From NCBI RefSeq assembly GCF_027853915.1, contig NZ_JAQGLA010000006.1:124001-188000 (forward strand): a stretch of DNA of 64,000 bases, in the 5' to 3' direction. This document shows positions 32,543 through 41,212 of this stretch, in pieces. This stretch comes from Saccharopolyspora oryzae (GTDB lineage: Bacteria > Actinomycetota > Actinomycetes > Mycobacteriales > Pseudonocardiaceae). Both the position numbers and the translations under genes were made by a program. Under the pieces are notes generated by a model. It saw only the letters and a program-made list of their open reading frames with translations, was not told where the DNA came from and did not search any database. The first letter of the stretch is position 1. Each line of letters begins with the position of its first letter.

Positions 32543-33796
32543 GTGGCCAGAACCTCGCTGGAAACCGCCGAGGTCAACCGCAGGCTCGACCGGCTTTCCG
32601 CCGTGGACGAGCACATCGCCGGCGCCTATCCGGGTGCGCGGGCGGTTCGGCAGCCGGTGCACACCTGCTACGTGCCGGCGAACAAGGTCGACGCCGACAC
32701 GGTGCGGCAGTGGGAGCAGGAGGCGCTGGCCGCGCTCGACCGGGATGCGGCTCGGCCCGAGGACCTGGTCGAGATCCTCGGCATGGACCCCGAGATCGCC
32801 CGCGCCGTGCACCCGCGGCTGCGCGCCAAGCTGCAGAACTCCCCGCTGGAGGACCTGCGCATCGACTTCGAGGACGGCTACGGCAACCCCGGTGACGAGG
32901 CCGAGGACGCCGAGGCCGTGCGCACCGCCGGGGTGCTCGCCGACTGGCTGCGCGAGGGCGCTGCCCCGGCGAACTTCGGGTTGCGGGTGAAGTCCTTCGA
33001 CACCCCGCAGCTGCGCGCTCGTTCGGTGCGCACGCTGGACGTCTTCCTCACCGCGCTGCTCGAGAAGCACGGCGGTCTGCCCGACGGGTTCGTGCTGACC
33101 TTCCCGAAGGTCGTCGACGTCGCGCAGGTCGAGGTGTTCGTCGAGTTCCTGGGCCTGTTCGAGCAGCAGCTGGGTCTGCCGGAGCGCGCGCTGCGCTTCG
33201 AGATCCAGGTGGAGACCACGCAGTCCATTGTGGACTCAGAGGGGCGTCTCGCGCTGCCGCGCTTCCTCCGCGCGGGCGCGGGCCGGGTGACCGGCCTGCA
33301 CTTCGGCACCTACGACTACACCGCCAGCTGCGGCCTGACCGCCGCCCACCAGCACCTCGCGCACCGCGCCTGCGACTTCGCGCGCCACGTGATGCAGGTG
33401 TCGGCTGCGGGCACCGGGGTGTTCCTCTCCGACGGTTCGACGAACGTCCTGCCGGTCGGCGACCAGGTCCACCACGGCTGGCGCACCCACTACGACCTCA
33501 CCCGCCGTTCCCTCGAACACGGCTTCTACCAGGGCTGGGACCTCCACCCGGCCCAGCTGGTGACCCGCTACGCGGCGGTCTTCGCGGCCTTCCGCGACTC
33601 CGCCCCGGCGGAGGCCAAGCGCCTGTCGGCGTACGCGTCGGCCAGCGGCGGAGCGGTCCTCGACGAGCCGGCCACGGCCCGCGCCCTGGCGGCTTCGTTC
33701 GTCCGAGCCCTCGACAACGGCGGCATCGACGCGGCGGAGGTCGAACAGCTGACCGGTCTCCCCGAGGCCGAGATCCGCAAGCTCGGCCGCCTCTGA
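32543..33796 (+). CDS. DUF6986/HpcH-HpaI-type aldolase-like protein
   Basis: 417 residues with the CitE/HpcH TIM-barrel features: IDFEDGYGNPGDEAEDAEAV, LTFPKVVDVAQVEVFVEF, RFEIQVETTQSIVD (metal Glu) and GLHFGTYDYTA. GTG start after AAGGGAG. The family is fused or linked to malate synthase and purine genes in other actinomycetes, so it may act on glyoxylate or ureidoglycolate; the reaction is not shown by the sequence. Confidence 0.8.
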   Translation: MARTSLETAEVNRRLDRLSAVDEHIAGAYPGARAVRQPVHTCYVPANKVDADTVRQWEQEALAALDRDAARPEDLVEILGMDPEIARAVHPRLRAKLQNSPLEDLRIDFEDGYGNPGDEAEDAEAVRTAGVLADWLREGAAPANFGLRVKSFDTPQLRARSVRTLDVFLTALLEKHGGLPDGFVLTFPKVVDVAQVEVFVEFLGLFEQQLGLPERALRFEIQVETTQSIVDSEGRLALPRFLRAGAGRVTGLHFGTYDYTASCGLTAAHQHLAHRACDFARHVMQVSAAGTGVFLSDGSTNVLPVGDQVHHGWRTHYDLTRRSLEHGFYQGWDLHPAQLVTRYAAVFAAFRDSAPAEAKRLSAYASASGGAVLDEPATARALAASFVRALDNGGIDAAEVEQLTGLPEAEIRKLGRL

Positions 33797-33800
33797 CAGA

Positions 33801-33842
33801 CGTGAGTGCGCAGCAGTGTTCCAGCACTGCTGCGCACTCACG
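33801..33842 (+). terminator. GTGAG-armed terminator after the DUF6986 gene
   Basis: Perfect 18-bp stem, 33801-33818 with 33825-33842; loop of 6 bases; arms CGTGAGTGC/GCACTCACG. Confidence 0.9.
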
Positions 33843-34029
33843 ACCGTCTACGCCGCGGTGAGGTTGTTCGCCACCGGCCAGCGTGCGCATGGATTTCTCA
33901 GTGGTAGCGCGGAAATCCGTGCCAGTTTCTCTCCATTCGCGTTAGCTGCCCCGAGTTCCACGGCCAGAGGCCAGCGCGTCGATCACCCGCGAGGTAATGC
34001 ACTGGACCGGGTTGGCGTGCGGGCGGATC

Positions 34030-34965
34030 ATGACCGGCATGGCCGTGATGCGAGTGGGGACCTGCCAGTTTCCGGTGAGCGCGGACATCCGGGGCAACTC
34101 CCGGTACATCGCGCGGCAGCTGCGCGTGGCGAAGCAGCGGGGAGCGGATGTCGCCCACTTCCCGGAAGGGGCGCTGTCCGGATACGCGGGAGTGGACTTC
34201 GACGGCTTCGACGGGTTCGACTGGGAGCTGCTGCGGTCGGCCACCACCGAGCTGATGGGCCTGGCCCGCGAACTGGGGATCTGGCTGGTGCTCGGATCCG
34301 CGCACCAGCTCGGCGCGGATTGCAAACCGCACAACAGCCTCTACGTGATCGACGCGGGCGGCGAGCTCGTCGACCGCTACGACAAGCGCTTCTGCGCCGG
34401 GCCCCCGGACGGGAGTTCCGGCGATCTCGCGCACTACAGCCCGGGCGACCACCTCAGCACCTGGGAGATCGGCGGGATCCGGTGCGGTGCGCTCATCTGC
34501 CACGACTACCGCTACCCCGAGCTGTACCGGGAGTACCGGAAGCTGGGAGTGCAGCTGGTGTTCCACTCGTACCACGCGGGCAACGTCCCGGCGGAGCGGC
34601 TGGCGATGATCGAGTCCGCCGTCGGACCGGAGTTCCAGCGGTTCAACCAGGCGGCAACGCTCACCTACCCGGGCATCACGATGCCGGCTGCGATGACGGC
34701 GGCAGCGGCGAGCAACCACGTGTGGATCAGCTGCCCGAACTCGTCGGCACCGGAGAGCATGTGGCCGGCGTTCTTCGTGCGCGCGGACGGCGTCACCGTC
34801 GGACGTGCACGCCGGAACGCACCCGGCGTTCTGGTGACGACCGTGGACACCGAGGCCGACGTCTACGACTCGACCGCTGCCTGGCGGGACCGGGCCATCG
34901 CCGGCGTCTTGCACAGCGGTACTCCGGTCGAGGACGAGCGGTCGCGGAACCGCACGTCGCTCTGA
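34030..34965 (+). CDS. Nitrilase-superfamily carbon-nitrogen hydrolase
   Basis: 311 residues. The Glu-Lys-Cys triad is visible: HFPEGALSGY (Glu), RYDKRFC (Lys) and ALICHDYRYPELYRE (Cys). Such enzymes split amides, nitriles or carbamoyl groups. Several in-frame ATG codons (34030, 34039, 34048) are possible; none has a good ribosome site. Within a purine-breakdown region it could act on a ureido compound, but no sequence feature proves that. Confidence 0.82.
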   Translation: MTGMAVMRVGTCQFPVSADIRGNSRYIARQLRVAKQRGADVAHFPEGALSGYAGVDFDGFDGFDWELLRSATTELMGLARELGIWLVLGSAHQLGADCKPHNSLYVIDAGGELVDRYDKRFCAGPPDGSSGDLAHYSPGDHLSTWEIGGIRCGALICHDYRYPELYREYRKLGVQLVFHSYHAGNVPAERLAMIESAVGPEFQRFNQAATLTYPGITMPAAMTAAAASNHVWISCPNSSAPESMWPAFFVRADGVTVGRARRNAPGVLVTTVDTEADVYDSTAAWRDRAIAGVLHSGTPVEDERSRNRTSL

Positions 34966-34984
34966 TCGGCTTCTGCGAAGCCGA
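34966..34984 (+). terminator. Short hairpin directly after the nitrilase-like gene
   Basis: TCGGCTTC (34966-34973) pairs with GAAGCCGA (34977-34984), three-base loop. Confidence 0.55.
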
Positions 34985-35122
34985 ATTCCACATTCTCGGC
35001 CTGGGCTCGTGAGCGGTGAGGCCGGTCTTCGCGTCACCTTTTCCGGCTGCTGCGCGACGGTGGGGGTGGATTCGTACTAGCGTCGGGGTGGTCGGAAATC
35101 TTCGTCGCGTTGGGGGTTGGGC

Positions 35123-35452
35123 ATGGCTGAGAACGAGCACGTCGACGTCGTCGGGCTGCTCGCCGATCGGTTGGGCAAGCACCAGGTCTTCGGCGAGCCC
35201 GTGCAGCAGGGGGACACCACTCTGGTGCCGGTGGCCAACATCCGGATCGGGGGTGGGCGCCGCGGCCGTCGGGACGACGACGGGCGGGGCGTCGGCGTGG
35301 TCGCGCGACCGGCCGGGGCCTTCTCGATCTCGGGTGACGGATCGGTGTGCTGGCATCCGGCGGTCAGCGTGAACCGCATCGTCTCGGGCGGGCAGTTCGC
35401 CCTGGCCGCCGCGCTGATCGTCACCGCCATCGCGTTCCGCCGTCGCCGCTGA
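35123..35452 (+). CDS. GerW/YtfJ-family protein
   Basis: 109 residues. VFGEPVQQGDTTLVPVANIRIGGG, GVVARPAGAFSI and SVCWHPAVSVNRIV match the YtfJ (GerW) pattern. In Bacillus the family is linked to spores; in actinomycetes the role is unknown. The C-terminus has a hydrophobic segment (FALAAALIVTAIAF) followed by RRRR, probably a membrane anchor. ATG follows GGGGGTTGG. Confidence 0.8.
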   Translation: MAENEHVDVVGLLADRLGKHQVFGEPVQQGDTTLVPVANIRIGGGRRGRRDDDGRGVGVVARPAGAFSISGDGSVCWHPAVSVNRIVSGGQFALAAALIVTAIAFRRRR

Positions 35453-35479
35453 GCCGTCGCCGTTGAGCCGTCGATCCGC

Positions 35480-35519
35480 AAATTCCATTGAAATTGGACC
35501 TTCGATTTCAATGGAATTT
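35480..35519. repeat. Long-hairpin repeat, copy 2
   Basis: AAATTCCATTGAAAT (35480-35494) pairs perfectly with 35505-35519, loop 10 bases. The core matches copy 1 at 11426-11473. Confidence 0.9.
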
Positions 35520-35527
35520 TGACTCTC

Positions 35528-35579
35528 CGGTGACTGGACTCGGTGACTGGACTCGGTGACCGGACTCGGTGACCGGACC
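35528..35579. repeat. Tandem 13-base repeat, four units
   Basis: CGGTGACYGGACY occurs four times in a row (35528, 35541, 35554, 35567) and a fifth partial unit follows. The last units fold into a terminator. Confidence 0.9.
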
Positions 35580-35596
35580 CGGTGACCGAGTCCGGT
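35559..35596 (-). terminator. Terminator of the kinase operon
   Basis: ACCGGACTCGGT (35559-35570) pairs perfectly with 35585-35596, just after the kinase stop; it is built from the tandem repeat. Confidence 0.7.
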
Positions 35597-35598
35597 GG

Positions 35599-36510
35599 TC
35601 AGGCGACGGCTGTGCGGGGGTCTGCGCCGGACCAGGTGATCAGGTCGGTCGCCACTTCTTCGATCGTGGGGCGGGAGTTCGGGTCCGGGGCGAGGCAGGC
35701 GTCGATGGTGCGGGACAGCGCTGCGGGGAGGCGTCGGTGGGTGCGCAGCGGTGCTGCCGTGCGGTCGCGTTGCGGGTAGTAGCGGGTTCCGTTGCTGTTC
35801 TGCTCGCGGTGCGAGACGTCCGCCCACGGGGTGGTGCCGGAGAGGGCTTCGTACAGCGTGATGCCCAGGCCCCAGGTGTCTGCCGCCGGAGTCATCGCCT
35901 CGCCCTTGGCCTGCTCGGGGGAGAGGTAGTCGAAGGTGCCCGCTGAGCTGCGTTCGCCGATGCGGCAGCTCAGGCTCAGGTCGAGCAGCACCGCGCGGCC
36001 GCCGACCTCGACGATGTTGGACGGTTTGACGTCGAGGTGCACCCAGCCCCGGCGGTGCAGGTAGGCCAGCACCGAGCACAGCTGGATGCCCAGCACCGCG
36101 GCGTCGACCGGGCGCAGCCTGCCGTGCTCGTCGATCAGGTAGCTCAGCGTGTGACCGGGCAGGGTTTCGGTGATCACCGCTGGTCGCGAGGGCTCTTCGG
36201 TCCGGACGATCTCGTAGCCGCGCACCAGGTGCGGGTGCGTGAACTGGGTCAGCAGCACGCCCTCGTTGCGCAGCCATCCCACCGCGCGCTGGTCCTCGGC
36301 CCGCTCCGGCCGGACGGTCTTGGCGACGCAGCGGCAGGACCGCTCTTCGCTCCAGACGTCGTAGACGTCGAGGCGGTTGCCGCGGCGCAGGTGGTCGACG
36401 ACCCGGTAGCCGGGCGCGAGGAGCTCACCCGGGGCCAGCGGTGCTTCGCCCGGTCCCCAGCTGTGGTCCGGTTCGCCGTAGTAGTAAGAGCTCAACGCGT
36501 CGATCAGCAC
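35599..36510 (-). CDS. Serine/threonine protein kinase without membrane anchor
   Basis: 303 residues, Hanks-type. VAKTV carries the ATP lysine (about 62), HLDVKPSNIV the catalytic loop (Asp about 159; HLD instead of HRD), and LLDLSLSCRIG the metal loop, DLS instead of DFG. GTFDYLSPEQAKGE and DTWGLGITLYEALSG follow. There is no membrane segment or PASTA domain, unlike PknB. It begins 15 bases after a small Arg/Ser-rich gene and is likely co-transcribed with it. Confidence 0.88.
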   Translation of the reverse strand: MLIDALSSYYYGEPDHSWGPGEAPLAPGELLAPGYRVVDHLRRGNRLDVYDVWSEERSCRCVAKTVRPERAEDQRAVGWLRNEGVLLTQFTHPHLVRGYEIVRTEEPSRPAVITETLPGHTLSYLIDEHGRLRPVDAAVLGIQLCSVLAYLHRRGWVHLDVKPSNIVEVGGRAVLLDLSLSCRIGERSSAGTFDYLSPEQAKGEAMTPAADTWGLGITLYEALSGTTPWADVSHREQNSNGTRYYPQRDRTAAPLRTHRRLPAALSRTIDACLAPDPNSRPTIEEVATDLITWSGADPRTAVA

Positions 36511-36525
36511 CGCCGGCTACCGCGA

Positions 36526-36750
36526 TCAGCTGTGGCTGCGGCGCCGGTAGTGACCGCCGCTGCTGCTGCGGCGACGCCGGTGGTGGTCGTTGCTGCTGTC
36601 GTAGCGACGACGATGATCGTCGCTGCTGTCGTACCGCCGGCGGCGGTGTCCGTCGCTGCTGTCGTAGCGGCGGCGGTGCCCGCTGCCGGAGTGGTCGCGG
36701 CTGTGGTGCTTGGCCGGGGACACCATCTTGAACAGCTTGGAGAGGTCCAT
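36526..36750 (-). CDS. Small Arg/His/Ser/Asp repeat protein next to a kinase
   Basis: 74 residues. After DLSKLFKMVSPAKHH it is made of imperfect repeats of RRRYDSSDDH (three to four units), then RRRRSSSGGHYRRRSHS. It is strongly basic, with many Ser and Tyr beside Asp. ATG at 36750 follows GGGAGCG. It is the first gene of the operon with the kinase, so it may be a kinase substrate or scaffold; that is inference. No known family. Confidence 0.65.
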   Translation of the reverse strand: MDLSKLFKMVSPAKHHSRDHSGSGHRRRYDSSDGHRRRRYDSSDDHRRRYDSSNDHHRRRRSSSGGHYRRRSHS

Positions 36751-36903
36751 CGCTCCCACGCTCCTGGATAGCTCGACGGCCGCGCACCGGAACGCGGTCC
36801 CTGTGATCATTGTCCAGAGATTTCCGCTTGCGGTCGAGGAGTTTTAGCCGAGCGGGTAGGAGGGCGTGAAAATCGTTGGTGCTATTAGCCGTTGGTGGTA
36901 GGG

Positions 36904-36946
36904 GAACGGGCCGTCCACGTCGCGGAGCGAGGTGGACGGCCCGTTC
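36904..36946 (-). terminator. Terminator of the subtilase gene
   Basis: 15-bp perfect stem, 36904-36918 with 36932-36946. Confidence 0.85.
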
Positions 36947-36954
36947 GCACCAGG

Positions 36955-38016
36955 TCACATGGGCTGCGCGACGGCGGCCGCGGCGTCGACGACGCCGTAG
37001 CCGTACAGCGGCGTGAACACCCCGCGAGCGCCCAGGATCGGCGTGCGGGCCGACTTCATCAGCGCCTGCTCGATGCTGTCGGCGTTGCGGCCCTGCGCGC
37101 CGAGCAGCGCGGCGACGCCCGCGACCTGCGGGGCGGCCATGGACGTTCCGGCGAGCGAGTCGTAGTCGCCCTGACCGCACTCCGCCGAGCCCGTGCCGCG
37201 CGGGACCGCGGACCAGACGTCGCCGTCGCAGCCGTTCAGCGACGAACCACCCGGCGCGGCAACGGCTTTCATGTCCGACTTCAGGGTGAGGTTGGAGTAC
37301 ACCGAGTGCAGTTCGGCCGAGTCGGTGGCGGCGACGCACAGCGCGCCCGCCTCCCAGGACGGGGTGTCGCACAGCGGCGCGGTCTCGTTGCCCGCGGAGG
37401 CCACCACGACCACGCCCTTCTCGCGCGCGTAGGCGATGGCGTCCTTGGTCTCGGCGCCCTGGCCGAGCAGCGTCAGCAGCTGGGTGCCGGGTTGGGCGCC
37501 GAGGCTGAGGTTGATCACGTTCGCGCCGTGGTCGGTCGCCCAGCGGATGCCCGCGCCGATCTCCTCGAAGCTGCCGGAACCGTTCTCCAGCGCCTTGACC
37601 GGCATGATTCGCGCATCCGGCGCGACGCCGGCGATGCCGACGCCGTTGTTCGCGGCGGCGGCCGCGATGCCCGCGACGTGCGTGCCGTGCACGTCGGAGG
37701 CCTGCCCGACGCCGTCCACGCCGCGCCAGTCGCCGTTGCCGCACGGCGCCGGTCGGTCGCCGCAGGCGGCGAAGGTCGCGCCGGGGACCAGCTTCGACGC
37801 CAGCTCGGGGTGCCCGAGGTCGACGCCGGTGTCCACCACGGCGATGATCTGACCGGCCCCGGTGCTGGTGGACCAGGCCTCCGGCGCGCGGAGCTGCGCG
37901 AGTCCCCACTGCTTCTCGCTGAGCGGATCACCGGCTTGCTGCGCGGTGGCGGTGGTTTGGGTGGCCAGCATCGCCATCCCGGCCAGTGCGGCGGTCATCA
38001 GTGCCCGAACCCGCAT
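36955..38016 (-). CDS. Secreted subtilisin-like serine protease (S8)
   Basis: 353 residues with a signal peptide (MRVRALMTAALAGMAMLATQ). The triad is complete: IIAVVDTGVDLGHP (Asp), DVHGTHVAGIAAAA (His), AGTSMAAPQVAGVAALLG (Ser), with SAGNET as oxyanion region. Three Cys pairs are likely disulfides. There is no C-terminal membrane helix, so it is not a mycosin. ATG at 38016 follows TTGGGAG. Confidence 0.92.
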   Translation of the reverse strand: MRVRALMTAALAGMAMLATQTTATAQQAGDPLSEKQWGLAQLRAPEAWSTSTGAGQIIAVVDTGVDLGHPELASKLVPGATFAACGDRPAPCGNGDWRGVDGVGQASDVHGTHVAGIAAAAANNGVGIAGVAPDARIMPVKALENGSGSFEEIGAGIRWATDHGANVINLSLGAQPGTQLLTLLGQGAETKDAIAYAREKGVVVVASAGNETAPLCDTPSWEAGALCVAATDSAELHSVYSNLTLKSDMKAVAAPGGSSLNGCDGDVWSAVPRGTGSAECGQGDYDSLAGTSMAAPQVAGVAALLGAQGRNADSIEQALMKSARTPILGARGVFTPLYGYGVVDAAAAVAQPM

Positions 38017-38156
38017 CGCGTCTCCCAACTTCGGCGCATAGTTGCGCCTGATCAACGAGTCCGCTGCGGGCCCGATTCGACCGCCGGGGAAGAACCTCCG
38101 TTCGCCGCAGCAGGTTCGGATGATCGGAGCACGGATGAACTACCCGAAACCCGCAA

Positions 38157-38193
38157 GAAGGGCACCTCCGAGTTCAGCTCGGAGGTGCCCTTC
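38157..38193 (-). terminator. Terminator of the purine permease gene
   Basis: 16-bp perfect stem, 38157-38172 with 38178-38193; nearly the same as the glmS terminator. Confidence 0.88.
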
Positions 38194-38205
38194 AGCGGTG
38201 GGACG

Positions 38206-39687
38206 TCAGTGCAGGGTTTCGGACGAGGAGGAGTCCTTCAGCGTCTGGCGGGGCTCCGGGACGGGGCTCTCGCCCGGTGCGGTCGCGATCACCGCGACGG
38301 TGTCACCGCCGACGGTTCCGCCGGTTTCCTCCGGCTTCTTGCGCCAGGCGTTGAACAGCAGGTTCAGCAGCAGGGCCGCGATGCAGCCGGTGCTGATGCC
38401 CGAGTCGAGCACGGTGCGCAGCGCCGACGGGAAGTGCTCGTAGAACTGCGGCGCGACCACCGGGATCAGGCCGATGCCCAGCGCGCCGGCCACGATCAGC
38501 GAGTTGAACGGGTCGCTGAGGTCGGACTTGCTCAGCGTGCGGATGCCGCTGGTGGCCACCGAACCGAACAGCACCAGCGCGGCGCCGCCCAGAACCGGTT
38601 GCGGCACGAGGGAGACGACCGCGCCGACGACCGGGAACAGGCCCAGCAGCACCAGCACGCCACCGGCCGTCGCGACCACGTACCGGCTGCGGACCCGGGT
38701 CAGCGCCACCAGGCCGATGTTCTGCGCGAAGGCGCTGCAGGTGAAGCCGCCGAACACGGCGCTGAGCGCACTGCCCGCGCCGTCCGCGCGCAGACCCGCG
38801 GCGATCGTCTTCTCGTCCGCCGGCCGGTCCACGATCTCGCCCAGCGCGACCATGTCCGCGGTGGTCTCCATCATCGCCACCAGCATCACGATGCAGATCG
38901 AGATGGTCGCGGTCAGGTCGAACATCGGCGCGCCCAGCGCGAACGGGGTGGGCAGGTTGAACACCGGTGCCGAGTCGAACGTGGTGGTGTTGATCATGCC
39001 CAGCGGCCAGGCGATCAGCGTGCCCACCACCAGGCCGATGAGCAGCGCGATCCGGTTCCAGAAGCCCTTCAGGAAGCGGTTGAACAGCAGCACCAGGGCG
39101 AAGGTCGCCGCGCCGAGCGCGATCTTCTGCGGGGCGGCGTAGTCCGGGGCGTCCGGGTTGGTCCCGGCGATCCACTTGATGCCCACCGGCATCAGCGCCA
39201 GACCGATGAGCGTGATCACGGTTCCGTTGACCACGGGCGGGAAGAACCGCACCATGCGGGAGAAGTAGGGGGCGATCAGGAAGGCCAGCAGGCCTGCGAT
39301 CAGCACCGAACCGTAGATCACCGACAGCGACTGCTGCTGTCCCTGCTGCGCGACGATGGCCAGCATCGGCGCGACCGAACCGAACGTGACGCCGTTGACG
39401 AACGGCAGCCGGGCACCGATCTTCCAGATCCCCAGCGATTGCAGCATGGTGGCGATGCCAGCGGTGAACAGGCTCGCCCCGATGAGCAAGGTCATCTGCG
39501 TCGGCGGCAGGCCCATGGCCTCGCCGACGATCAGCGGTGGTGCCACCACACCCGCGTACATCGCGGCGATGTGCTGGATGCCGAACGCCATCATGCGCAC
39601 GGGCGGCATCACCTCGTCCACCGGGTGGACGTCGGTGGTTCTTCCGTTCCGGGAGCCGCGGTTGCGGCGGGTCTTGAAGAGGGCCAT
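38206..39687 (-). CDS. NCS2-family purine (xanthine/urate) permease
   Basis: 493 residues, 12 or more membrane segments. The start (MMAFGIQHIAAMYAGVVAPP) and the signature motif (QNIGLVALTRVRSRYV, about 315) fit the urate/xanthine branch of the nucleobase-cation symporters. ATG with AGGAG upstream. It follows uricase on the same strand after 290 bases; that gap holds the uricase terminator and a hairpin (39828-39835 with 39853-39860) in its leader. It supplies the substrate of the uricase operon. Confidence 0.92.
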   Translation of the reverse strand: MALFKTRRNRGSRNGRTTDVHPVDEVMPPVRMMAFGIQHIAAMYAGVVAPPLIVGEAMGLPPTQMTLLIGASLFTAGIATMLQSLGIWKIGARLPFVNGVTFGSVAPMLAIVAQQGQQQSLSVIYGSVLIAGLLAFLIAPYFSRMVRFFPPVVNGTVITLIGLALMPVGIKWIAGTNPDAPDYAAPQKIALGAATFALVLLFNRFLKGFWNRIALLIGLVVGTLIAWPLGMINTTTFDSAPVFNLPTPFALGAPMFDLTATISICIVMLVAMMETTADMVALGEIVDRPADEKTIAAGLRADGAGSALSAVFGGFTCSAFAQNIGLVALTRVRSRYVVATAGGVLVLLGLFPVVGAVVSLVPQPVLGGAALVLFGSVATSGIRTLSKSDLSDPFNSLIVAGALGIGLIPVVAPQFYEHFPSALRTVLDSGISTGCIAALLLNLLFNAWRKKPEETGGTVGGDTVAVIATAPGESPVPEPRQTLKDSSSSETLH

Positions 39688-39936
39688 GGGTGACTCCTGG
39701 GCCGCAGGGTCAGATCAGGTCACTATCACTGCCGGGGTTCTTCTGCTCGTTTCGGGAAGATCAAATTTCGTTCCACAGTGGACCTGTGGGGTTTCCGGGC
39801 TGTTGCCCGAAGTCCGGATAGCAGCGAGGGCCACCAGGAAATGTCTCCCTCCGGTGGCCCCTAGGTCCAGGATCGGCGGTGATCCTCGAAAAGCCGACTC
39901 CTCGCTGCCGGAGGAGCCCGTGGTGCGGTGTGCGGG

Positions 39937-39972
39937 GCTTCCGCCGGGAACGCCCTCGTTCCCGGCGGAAGC
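39937..39972 (-). terminator. Terminator of the uraD-uraH-uricase operon
   Basis: 16-bp perfect stem, 39937-39952 with 39957-39972, immediately after the uricase stop. Confidence 0.9.
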
Positions 39973-39978
39973 GCTCGA

Positions 39979-40869
39979 TCAGAACTGCGGGAGGCTGTAC
40001 CAGGCCTGCGGCGCGTCCTCGACGTCGTCGCGCTTGACGACACCCTCGATCAGGCCGTACGGGCGGTCCGCGGCGAAGAACACCTCGTTGTTGTTCTCCA
40101 GGCCGCAGTACTCCAGGTCGACCAGGAAGTGGTGCTTGTTCGGCAGCGACAGCCGGACCTCGGCCACCTCCGGGTGCTTCTCCATGGCAGCCTTGCCCAT
40201 CTCGTAAAGGCTCTGCTGCAGCGCCAGGCTGTGCGTGGTGGCGAAGGCCTCCAGCATGGTGGCGCGGATCGACTCGAAGCTCTTGCCCCAGTCCACGTCG
40301 GTGTGCAGGTAGCGCCAGCGGGCGGTCACCGCGGTGGCCAGGATCCGGTCGTTGGTCTCGGCCAGCGTCGTGTACTTGTCCTTGGGGTAGCCCCAGAACT
40401 CGGAGCCAGTGGACTTGAGCACGATCAGGTCCTTGAGCCCGGACACCACGTGCGCCTGGTCGCCGTCGATGGTCACCGCGGTGGTGCGCTTCTCGTCGGT
40501 CGAGCGGGCGAAGGAGTGGTCGTGGCCGGTGCCGCCGACGGGGATGCGCTCCCAGCTGTACTCGTCGATGAGGATGCGAGCGCCGTTGATCCCGTCCGCG
40601 GTGCCGACGAAGTGCCGGCCCAGCCGCAGCGCGAAGTCCTCGATCTCGCCGATCGGCGCTTCCTTGGCGAAGGCGTAGACCGTGTTCTTCTGGGTGTCGG
40701 TGGGCAGCACGTTGCTGTTGTCACCGGTGAGGTGCGCGCCGTCGAGGTCGCCGCGGAGCGAGGAGCTGACGTTGAGGTCCTTGATGGTGTGGCGCGCGTG
40801 GTCCCGGTTGACCGAAACGATGCGGACCTCGGCCTTGCCGTACTGGTTGGGACCCAAGACGATGCCCAT
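39979..40869 (-). CDS. uox: Urate oxidase (uricase)
   Basis: 296 residues. It oxidises urate to 5-hydroxyisourate without a cofactor. Motifs: NQYGKAEVRIV (catalytic Lys), DTQKNTVYAFAKE (Thr), and LPNKHHFLVDL (His), each in the expected place of the two T-fold repeats. It is the last gene of a three-gene operon; 7 bases separate it from the HIU hydrolase gene. Confidence 0.97.
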   Translation of the reverse strand: MGIVLGPNQYGKAEVRIVSVNRDHARHTIKDLNVSSSLRGDLDGAHLTGDNSNVLPTDTQKNTVYAFAKEAPIGEIEDFALRLGRHFVGTADGINGARILIDEYSWERIPVGGTGHDHSFARSTDEKRTTAVTIDGDQAHVVSGLKDLIVLKSTGSEFWGYPKDKYTTLAETNDRILATAVTARWRYLHTDVDWGKSFESIRATMLEAFATTHSLALQQSLYEMGKAAMEKHPEVAEVRLSLPNKHHFLVDLEYCGLENNNEVFFAADRPYGLIEGVVKRDDVEDAPQAWYSLPQF

Positions 40870-40876
40870 GGGGTGA

Positions 40877-41212
40877 TCAGCTCCCTCGGTAGGTGGAGTA
40901 GGCGAACGGGCTCAGCAGAATCGGAACGTGGTAGTGCTGCTCCGGATCGGTGATCCGGAAGGTGATCTGGACCTGCGGGTAGAACGACGCAGTGCCCTGG
41001 GCTTCGAAGTAGGCGCCGGTGTCGAAGGTGAGCCGGTAGTCCCCGGCCTCGAGCCGCTCCGGGCCGAGGTCCTTGATCCGGCCGTCGTCGTCGGTCCGCC
41101 CGTCGGCGAGCGCCTCCCACTCGGCGCCCTTGGCTGCCTCCAGCCGGATCGCGACGTCGACCGCGGGCTTGCCCCGGGCGGCGTCGAGAACGTGGGTGGT
41201 GACGGCACTCAT
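40877..41212 (-). CDS. uraH: 5-hydroxyisourate hydrolase
   Basis: 111 residues, transthyretin-like. It opens hydroxyisourate to OHCU. Both signatures are present: N-terminal VTTHVLDAARGKPA and the C-terminal YSTYRGS. ATG overlaps the uraD stop (ATGA). Confidence 0.97.
   Translation of the reverse strand: MSAVTTHVLDAARGKPAVDVAIRLEAAKGAEWEALADGRTDDDGRIKDLGPERLEAGDYRLTFDTGAYFEAQGTASFYPQVQITFRITDPEQHYHVPILLSPFAYSTYRGS

Noticed and set aside
36955..38016. Mycosin (MycP) of the ESX system
   Set aside because: It lacks the C-terminal membrane helix and is 30 kb away among unrelated genes.
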